This document shows positions 49,926 to 56,000 of a stretch of DNA of 56,000 bases, piece after piece; the stretch's first letter is position 1; each line of letters begins with the position of its first letter. The translations under genes and the position numbers were made by a program. Source of the DNA: Phycisphaerae bacterium (lineage in GTDB: Bacteria; Chloroflexota; Anaerolineae; 4572-78; J111). The stretch is taken from NCBI GenBank assembly GCA_028285035.1, contig JANQQF010000121.1:1-56000 (forward strand), read 5' to 3'. The notes under the pieces were generated by a model, which was given only the letters and a program-made list of their open reading frames with translations, was not told the origin of the DNA and did no database searches.

Positions 49926-52900
49926 CTAGTTGGTAATAATCGGTAGATACAGCTTGTTACCTTTGTCATCCCCTTCGTCTAGGTTAACCCGTTCATTATG
50001 GAAGGTACAGGTCACATCTTGCCCTTCGGCCAACGGAATGTCCACACCGTAAGTATCATCAGTTTGGGTTACCGTTGGGAAGAAGAGGCCAGTGCCTTCA
50101 GCTTCACACATAACGTAGAGCAGTGCCCAGAACTTATCTGGGAAGGTTGACTTGATCTCGTACACATTGTACGTACCGGCTGCCAAGTCGCCCTTGGTAA
50201 AGCTCTGGCCATCATCCAGAACGAAGCTACCCAGATCACCATCAAACCCGAAGTCCTTCTTACCCGCTGGGTTAGTGACTTTGATGATTGTGATAGAGCC
50301 AGGATCACCCGCCTCACCGTAGTGATTACTTGGATCATCATCACGTACGCGTTCACCTGTCGGGTCATCACCTCGGACCTTACCGATGTTCGTGTACTGG
50401 CCTTCGACCACGACTGCACTGGCTTCATACTTCCAGGTCTCAGTCAGATCCAACTTACCATTATTGTTAGTGTCCCCACCAACAAACGTTGGGTTGAAGT
50501 CATCACTGGTGTTACCCGGTGTACCGTTGTCATCAGTCACAACCACGTTATCCAACGGCACGTTACCTGTGTTCGTTACATCATAGGTGAATGTTGCGGT
50601 ACCGCCCACGATAATGATTGGTCCAGTTGGTGTATCAGCATCCTGACCATTTGTGGCTTTCTCGATATCAATATCCGGGTCAGCCCCAAAGTGGTTACTT
50701 GGATCCTCATCATCCACTGGGTTATCATCTGGATCATCCGCAGTCACGCTACCAATGTTCGTGTACTGGCCTGCCACAACCGTTGCGCTGGCAGTGTACT
50801 CCCAAACCTCATCAACTTCTAGGATGTCGTTGTTGTTGTCATCCCCACCAACAAACGTTGGGTTGAAGTCATCACTGGTGTTACCCGGTGTACCGTTGTC
50901 ATCAGTCACGACCACGTTATCCAAGGGCACGTTACCCGTATTGCGTACTTCATAGGTGAACATTGCTGTATCGCCAACGCTGATGTACGGTCCGGTTGGG
51001 CTATCTGCGTCTTCGCCGTTCGTGGCCTTCTCGATCACGATAGCTGCATCCGCCCCAAAGTGGTTACTTGGGTCTTCATCATCCACTGGGTTGTCATTTG
51101 GATCATCCGCAGTGACGCTACCGATATTCGTGTACTGGCCTGCCACAACTGTTGCAGTCGCTTCATACGTCCAGGTCTCATCCAAGTCCAGCTTACCATC
51201 ATTGTTGGTGTCACCGCCCGTGAATGTTGGGTTAAAGTCATCGCTGGTATTACCCGGTGTACCGTTGTCATCGGTGACAACCACGTCATCCAGTGCCACG
51301 TTACCAGTATTGCGTACTTCATAGGTGAACGTTGCTGTTTCACCCACACCAATGACTGGCCCAGTTGGACTATCCGCGTCTTCACCGTTTGTTGCTTTCT
51401 CGATGTCGATGCTTGGATCCGCCCCAAAGTGGTTACTTGGATCGCTGTCATCCACTGGGTTGTCATCTGGATCATCCGCAGTGACGTCACCGATGTTCGT
51501 GTACTGCCCTGCGACTACAGTGGTGCTCGCAGTGTACATCCAAACCTCACCTACATCCAGGATGTCATTGTTATTGTCATCCCCGGCAGCGTAGAGCGGG
51601 TTGAAGTCATCACTGTCGTCGTCTGGTGTACCAGCATCATCAGTTACAACCACGTTGCTCAACGGCACATTACCTGTGTTTGTTACATCGTAGGTAAAGA
51701 TTGCTGTACCACCGACACTGATGATTGGCCCAGTTGGGGTATCCGCGTCTTCACCGTTTGTTGCTTTCTCGATGTCGATGCTTGGGTCCGCCCCGAAGTG
51801 GTTACTTGGGTCTTCATCATCCACTGGGTTATCATCTGGATCCTCCGCAGTGACACTACCGATGTTCGTGTACTGGCCTGCCACCACAGTCGCACTGGCT
51901 TCATACTGCCAAGTCTCAGATACATCCAACTTGCCATCGTTGTTGGTGTCCCCACCAACAAACGTTGGGTTGAAGTCATCACTGTCATCACCAGGTGTAC
52001 CGTTGTCGTCGGTTACGACCACATTATCCAGAGCTACGTTACCTGTGTTCGTTACATCATAAGTGAACGTTGCGGTATCACCGACGGCAATGACTGGCCC
52101 GGTTGGGCTATCCGCATCTTCGCCATTCGTAGCCTTCTCAATGTCGATACCTGCATCGGCTCCGAAGTGGTTACTTGGGTCGCTGTCATCGACCTGATTA
52201 TCATCTGGGTCATCTGCAGTGACGCTACCAATATTGGTGTACTGACCTGAGACTACAGTGGTGCTGGCCGTGTACTTCCAAACTTCGCCCACATCCAGGA
52301 TACCATCGTCGTTCGTATCACCAACGTTGAAGCCTCCATCTAATACTGGAGCCGGTGCGAAGTCATCGCCCGTGTCACCCGGTGTACCGTTGTCATCAGT
52401 CACGACCACGTTATCCAAGGCCACGTTACCGATATTCGTTACATCATAAGTGAATGTTGCTGTACCACCGACACTGATGACTGGCCCAGTTGGAGTATCC
52501 GCATCTTCACCATTTGTTGCTTTCTCGATGTCGATGGCTGGCGCTGCCCCGAAGTGGTTACTTGGGTCCTCATCATCCACCGGATCATCATTTGGATCGT
52601 CCGCAGTCACGCTACCGATGTTCGTGTACTGGCCTGCCACGACAGTCGCACTGGCAGTGTATTCCCAAACCTCGTCAACTTCTAGGATGTCGTTGTTGTT
52701 ATCATCCCCGCTGACATACGTCGGGTTAAAGTCATCGCCTGTGCCACCAGGTGTACCATTATCATCGGTCACGACCACGTTATCCAGGGCCACGTTACCT
52801 GTATTTCGTACAACATAGGTGAACGTTGCGGTGTCGCCAGCGTCAAGGACTGGACCAGTTGGCGTATCAGCATCTTCTCCATTCGTAGCTTTCTCGATAT

Positions 52901-55900
52901 CGATACCTGGGTCTGCCCCAAAGTGGTTACTTGGGTCTTCATCAAGCACGACCGTATCAGCTGGGTCAGTTGCTGTCACGCTACCAATATTGGTGTACTG
53001 ACCGGCAACGACAGTTGTACTGGCTGTGTACTTCCATACTTCGCCCACATCCAGGTTACCATCATCATTCGTATCACCAATGTTGAAGCCACCATCCAAG
53101 ACTGGCGTCGGATTGAAGTCATCACCATTGCTACCCGGTGTACCATTGTCATCAGTCACGATCACGTTATCCAACGGCACGTTACCAATGTTTGTTACAT
53201 CATAGGTGAACGTTGCTGTATCACCCACGCCAATGATTGGCCCAGTTGGGCTGTCTGCATCTTCACCGTTTGTTGCTTTCTCGATGTCGATCGCTGGCTC
53301 AGAACCGAAGTGGTTACTTGGGTCCTCATCGTCGACTGGATTATCATCTGGGTCGTCTGCAGTTACAGTACCGATGTTCGTGTACTGACCTTCTACAACG
53401 ACTGTCGTCGCAGTGTACTTCCAGACTTCACCTACATCTAGGATACCATTTTCATTGACATCACCAACGTTGAAACCACCGTCCAATACAGGGTCTGGGT
53501 TGAAGTCATCGCCTGTATCACCTGGAGTACCATTGTCGTCAGTCACGACCACGTTATCCAGGGCCACATTACCTGTATTTTCAACATCGTACGTGAACGT
53601 CGCATCATTACCAACACCAATCACTGGTCCAGTTGGTGTATCCGCATCTTCACCATTTGTTGCTTTCTCGATATCGATGGCGACGTCGGTTCCGAAGTGG
53701 TTACTTGGATCTTTATCGTCGACTGGGTTGTCTTCTGGATCATCCGCCGTCACACTACCGATGTTAGTATACTGGCCTTCGACAACGGTGGTGCTGGCTG
53801 TGTACTGCCAAACTTCACCCACATCCAGGATACCATTGTCGTTGGTGTCACCAACATTGAAGCCTGCATCCAACACTGGCGCTGGTGCGAAGTCGTCACC
53901 CGTGTCACTTGGAGTACCGTTGTCGTCAGTTACGACCACGTTATCCAGCGGCACGTTACCTGTGTTCGTTACATCATATGTGAATGTCGCTGTACCACCT
54001 ACGCCAATTCTTGGCCCAGTTGGGCTGTCCGCATCTTCACCGTTTGTTGCTTTCTCGATGTCGATCGCTGGGTCTGCCCCAAAGTGGTTACTTGGATCTT
54101 CATCATCGACTGGATTGTCTTCTGGGTCGTCTGCTGTCACACTACCCATGTTGGTGTACTGACCAGCAACCACAGTGGCCGTCGCTTGATAGGTCCACGT
54201 TTCATCAACATCAAGGATGTTGTTGGTGTTATCATCCCCGCTGACGTACGTCGGGTTGAAGTCGTCACCCGTGTTACTTGGGGTGCCGTTGTCATCAGTC
54301 ACGACGACGTTTGACAGTGGCAATTCGCCAGTGTTATCCACAACATATGTGAATGTCGCTGTTTCACCAACACCCAGAACTGGTCCAGTTGGGCTGTCCG
54401 CATCTTCACCGTTTGTTGCTTTCTCAATGTCAATGCCCGGTGCCAACTTGCTATTGCTGAAGGTACAAGTGATTGTTTCACCTGGATCGAGATCAATCAG
54501 AACGCTACTGCTCCCTTCAACTGACTCATCATCATCACCTTCGCTACTGACACAGCTCACACCGTCAGCAACCCAGACCCCATTGAAGCCTGACAAATCT
54601 TCTTGGGCCAAGTAGCTGCCTGCGGCAACATCATTGAACGTAATGCTCGCGTCCGATGGGTCTTGCAGCGTGAAGCTGTCTGCGCCTGTCACCGGAATTG
54701 CTGATGTAAAGTCGAACCCTGTATCGTCAGCCGGATCAGCATCCTTAACGATGGTGATTGTACCCAGCGGTACCAAACCAGCGTCAATCGTCGGATTGTT
54801 CTCGCCAGACTCGAGCGTTACAACTTGGCTCATACCGTTGCTTGGATCAGCATCGCTATCCACGGCATCGTTACTGCCTTCATCCTGCTTCGTGAAGTCG
54901 TAGCCGTCTGGCTCGTCGAACGTCACTTTGTACTCTTCACCTGGGTTCAGATCGGTGAATTCGTAGAAACCATCGCTGTCCGTGGTTGTGGTATCAGTGG
55001 TGTCGTCACCGCCTGTACCAATCACACCGTCAGGACCACCACCAGTCAAGGTTACGGTTACCCCTTCAACACCTGGTTCGTCGCCGTCTTGAATGCCATC
55101 TGCATCTAGGTCTTCCCAGACGTAGTCACCAAGGCTAGCTGACTGGATCAGACCCGCATCAATCGTCGGGTTATTCTCGCCAGACTCGAGCGTTACGACT
55201 TGGCTCATTCCGTTGCTCGGATCAGCGTCGCTGTCCACGGCATCGTTACTGCCTTCGTCCTGCTTCGTGAAGTCGTAGCCGTCTGGCTCTTCAAACGTCA
55301 CTTTATACTCTTCACCCGGATTCAGATCGGTGAATTCGTAGAAGCCGTCGCTGTCGGTGGTGGTTGTATCAGTGGTATCGTCACCGCCTGTGCCAATCAC
55401 ACCGTCAGGACCACCACCGGTCAAGGTTACAGTTACACCTTCAACACCTGGCTCATCACCATCTTGGATACCATTACCATTCAGGTCTTCCCAGACGTAG
55501 TCACCCAAACTGGCTGGTTGAACCAGACCGGCGTCAATTGTATCATCATTCTCGCCAGACTCGAGCGTGACCACTTGGCTCATACCGTTGCTCGGATCAG
55601 CATCGCTGTCTACTGCATCGTTACTACCTGCGTTCTGTTCCGTGAAGCTGTAGCCGCTTGGCTCTTCAAACGTCACTTTGTACTCTTCACCAGGGTTCAG
55701 GTCGGTGAATTCGTAGAAACCGTCGCTGTCTGTGGTGGTTGTATCAGTGGTGTCGTCACCGCCTGTACCAATCACACCGTCAGGACCACCGCCGGTCAAG
55801 GTTACGGTTACACCTTCAACGCCTGGTTCATCACCATCTTGAATGCCATCCGCATCCAAGTCTTCCCAGACTGTATCGCCAAGGCTAGCTGGCTGGATCA

Positions 55901-56000
55901 AACCAGCGTCAATCGTCGGGTTGTTCTCGCCTGATTCAAGCGTTACAACTTGGCTCATCCCGTTGCTTGGATCAGCGTCGCTGTCCACGGCATCGTTACT
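49926..56000 (-). CDS. Giant repetitive surface protein, 5' end outside the window (SdrD_B-like and DUF11-like repeats)
   Basis: More than 2020 codons, open to the right edge. From the N-terminal side: part of one and then three full SdrD_B-like repeats (SLGDYVWEDLNGNGIQDGDE, each about 125 residues), a prealbumin-like domain (TITIVKDADPADDTGFDF), 11 DUF11-like repeats of about 125 residues (IDIEKATNGEDADSPTGP with TATFTYDVTNTGNVPLDN), a second prealbumin-like domain (SITIIKVTNPAGKKDFGF) and the tail KLYLPIITN. Asp/Asn-rich DxDxDG-like loops (DTNNDGKLD, DADGIQDGD) suggest calcium binding. It is probably a long cell-surface stalk or adhesin. The start and signal peptide are outside the window. 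Confidence 0.9.
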   Translation of the reverse strand, partial: SNDAVDSDADPSNGMSQVVTLESGENNPTIDAGLIQPASLGDTVWEDLDADGIQDGDEPGVEGVTVTLTGGGPDGVIGTGGDDTTDTTTTDSDGFYEFTDLNPGEEYKVTFEEPSGYSFTEQNAGSNDAVDSDADPSNGMSQVVTLESGENDDTIDAGLVQPASLGDYVWEDLNGNGIQDGDEPGVEGVTVTLTGGGPDGVIGTGGDDTTDTTTTDSDGFYEFTDLNPGEEYKVTFEEPDGYDFTKQDEGSNDAVDSDADPSNGMSQVVTLESGENNPTIDAGLIQSASLGDYVWEDLDADGIQDGDEPGVEGVTVTLTGGGPDGVIGTGGDDTTDTTTTDSDGFYEFTDLNPGEEYKVTFDEPDGYDFTKQDEGSNDAVDSDADPSNGMSQVVTLESGENNPTIDAGLVPLGTITIVKDADPADDTGFDFTSAIPVTGADSFTLQDPSDASITFNDVAAGSYLAQEDLSGFNGVWVADGVSCVSSEGDDDESVEGSSSVLIDLDPGETITCTFSNSKLAPGIDIEKATNGEDADSPTGPVLGVGETATFTYVVDNTGELPLSNVVVTDDNGTPSNTGDDFNPTYVSGDDNTNNILDVDETWTYQATATVVAGQYTNMGSVTADDPEDNPVDDEDPSNHFGADPAIDIEKATNGEDADSPTGPRIGVGGTATFTYDVTNTGNVPLDNVVVTDDNGTPSDTGDDFAPAPVLDAGFNVGDTNDNGILDVGEVWQYTASTTVVEGQYTNIGSVTADDPEDNPVDDKDPSNHFGTDVAIDIEKATNGEDADTPTGPVIGVGNDATFTYDVENTGNVALDNVVVTDDNGTPGDTGDDFNPDPVLDGGFNVGDVNENGILDVGEVWKYTATTVVVEGQYTNIGTVTADDPDDNPVDDEDPSNHFGSEPAIDIEKATNGEDADSPTGPIIGVGDTATFTYDVTNIGNVPLDNVIVTDDNGTPGSNGDDFNPTPVLDGGFNIGDTNDDGNLDVGEVWKYTASTTVVAGQYTNIGSVTATDPADTVVLDEDPSNHFGADPGIDIEKATNGEDADTPTGPVLDAGDTATFTYVVRNTGNVALDNVVVTDDNGTPGGTGDDFNPTYVSGDDNNNDILEVDEVWEYTASATVVAGQYTNIGSVTADDPNDDPVDDEDPSNHFGAAPAIDIEKATNGEDADTPTGPVISVGGTATFTYDVTNIGNVALDNVVVTDDNGTPGDTGDDFAPAPVLDGGFNVGDTNDDGILDVGEVWKYTASTTVVSGQYTNIGSVTADDPDDNQVDDSDPSNHFGADAGIDIEKATNGEDADSPTGPVIAVGDTATFTYDVTNTGNVALDNVVVTDDNGTPGDDSDDFNPTFVGGDTNNDGKLDVSETWQYEASATVVAGQYTNIGSVTAEDPDDNPVDDEDPSNHFGADPSIDIEKATNGEDADTPTGPIISVGGTAIFTYDVTNTGNVPLSNVVVTDDAGTPDDDSDDFNPLYAAGDDNNNDILDVGEVWMYTASTTVVAGQYTNIGDVTADDPDDNPVDDSDPSNHFGADPSIDIEKATNGEDADSPTGPVIGVGETATFTYEVRNTGNVALDDVVVTDDNGTPGNTSDDFNPTFTGGDTNNDGKLDLDETWTYEATATVVAGQYTNIGSVTADDPNDNPVDDEDPSNHFGADAAIVIEKATNGEDADSPTGPYISVGDTAMFTYEVRNTGNVPLDNVVVTDDNGTPGNTSDDFNPTFVGGDDNNNDILEVDEVWEYTASATVVAGQYTNIGSVTADDPDDNPVDDEDPSNHFGADPDIDIEKATNGQDADTPTGPIIIVGGTATFTYDVTNTGNVPLDNVVVTDDNGTPGNTSDDFNPTFVGGDTNNNGKLDLTETWKYEASAVVVEGQYTNIGKVRGDDPTGERVRDDDPSNHYGEAGDPGSITIIKVTNPAGKKDFGFDGDLGSFVLDDGQSFTKGDLAAGTYNVYEIKSTFPDKFWALLYVMCEAEGTGLFFPTVTQTDDTYGVDIPLAEGQDVTCTFHNERVNLDEGDDKGNKLYLPIITN
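50300..54450. repeat. Eleven tandem repeats of about 375 bp
   Basis: The 11 DUF11-like repeats are also near-identical at DNA level. For example GTGGTTACTTGG recurs near 50690, 51060, 51428, 51801, 52168, 52555, 52924, 53310, 53695 and 54086, at 360-390-bp steps. Such arrays are prone to copy-number change and to assembly collapse. Confidence 0.85.
54770..56000. repeat. SdrD_B-type tandem repeats of about 375 bp
   Basis: The motif around GCGTCAATCGTCGGG recurs near 54781, 55154, 55535 (diverged) and 55909, about 375 bp apart. At least three full units are inside the window and the array continues past its edge. Confidence 0.8.

Noticed and set aside
51060..52250. Long plus-strand ORF (396 codons) and several others between 50.3 and 54.6 kb and at 55.2-55.9 kb
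   Set aside because: They are antisense shadows of the giant repeat gene; their length comes from the repeated, stop-poor sense codons, the products are repetitive and cysteine/valine-biased, and none has an SD or family match.
1..56000. Search for tRNA, rRNA, CRISPR arrays, transposases, integrases and phage genes
   Set aside because: No cloverleaf, conserved rRNA segment, regularly spaced short repeat with unique spacers, or mobile-element protein was seen; the regular repeats at 50-56 kb are coding.

Overview
The window is about 48% GC by eye and reads as bacterial chromosome. It most likely comes from an uncultured member of the Chloroflexota (Anaerolineae/Caldilineae-like). This is an inference from several things seen together: secreted beta-rich proteins ending in a short YLPLxxK-type tail, DUF11 and SdrD-type repeat giants, an HspR/CbpA-type DnaJ pair, kinase-ATPase-TPR fusions, and a microcompartment shell gene. 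No rRNA, tRNA, CRISPR array, insertion sequence or prophage was recognised.

Layout. 1-1.1 kb: the 3' end of a bacterial microcompartment (BMC) locus, with a tandem-type shell protein and a small cargo-like protein. 1.2-3.5 kb: an Ada-like DNA alkylation repair regulator and an MFS transporter. 3.6-8.0 kb: secreted proteins (beta-helix plus DUF11, a repeat protein, and a 91-residue protein coupled to it). 8.2-15.3 kb: a small orphan gene, then a divergent pair made of a death-like (EAD) domain fused to an FGE-type domain and a 1612-residue metallo-beta-lactamase/STAS/Ser-Thr kinase/ATPase/TPR fusion. 15.3-17.2 kb: a secreted spondin plus DUF11 protein. 17.5-21.5 kb: a flavoprotein disulfide reductase, a cysteine-rich radical SAM enzyme resembling the MJ0619/tetraether-synthase group, and a coupled methyltransferase. 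21.5-25.8 kb: an exopolysaccharide cluster. 25.9-33.7 kb, minus strand: DoxX, a DsbA-like lipoprotein interrupted by one in-frame TGA exactly at the first position of its CxxC motif (probable selenocysteine), then DUF2064, NUDIX, a second DoxX-like gene, an amino-acid ABC transporter and a B12-binding radical SAM protein. 34.0-40.0 kb, mostly plus strand: an AIM24-like protein, a lipoprotein ADP-ribosylglycohydrolase whose start region contains a transcription terminator, a GT-C-type glycosyltransferase (minus), a polysaccharide deacetylase, a GT2 and a zinc-dependent phospholipase C-like protein. 40.0-49.6 kb: envelope and secreted proteins, a glutaredoxin-like protein, MurJ, HspR, a DnaJ-type chaperone and a LysM protein with a long structured leader. 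49.9-56 kb: the 3' part of a giant surface protein with 11 DUF11-like repeats and at least three SdrD_B-like repeats, running off the right edge.

Themes. Much of the window serves the cell envelope: polysaccharide synthesis, lipid II flipping, secreted adhesion-like repeats, LysM proteins and extracytoplasmic redox proteins. The most notable items are the candidate selenoprotein, the multi-domain signalling protein facing an EAD-FGE protein, the tetraether-synthase-like radical SAM/methyltransferase pair, and a riboswitch-like leader before the LysM gene. Start codons were chosen from Shine-Dalgarno (SD) sequences where these decided the matter. Family assignments are from motif recognition only; no database search was run.
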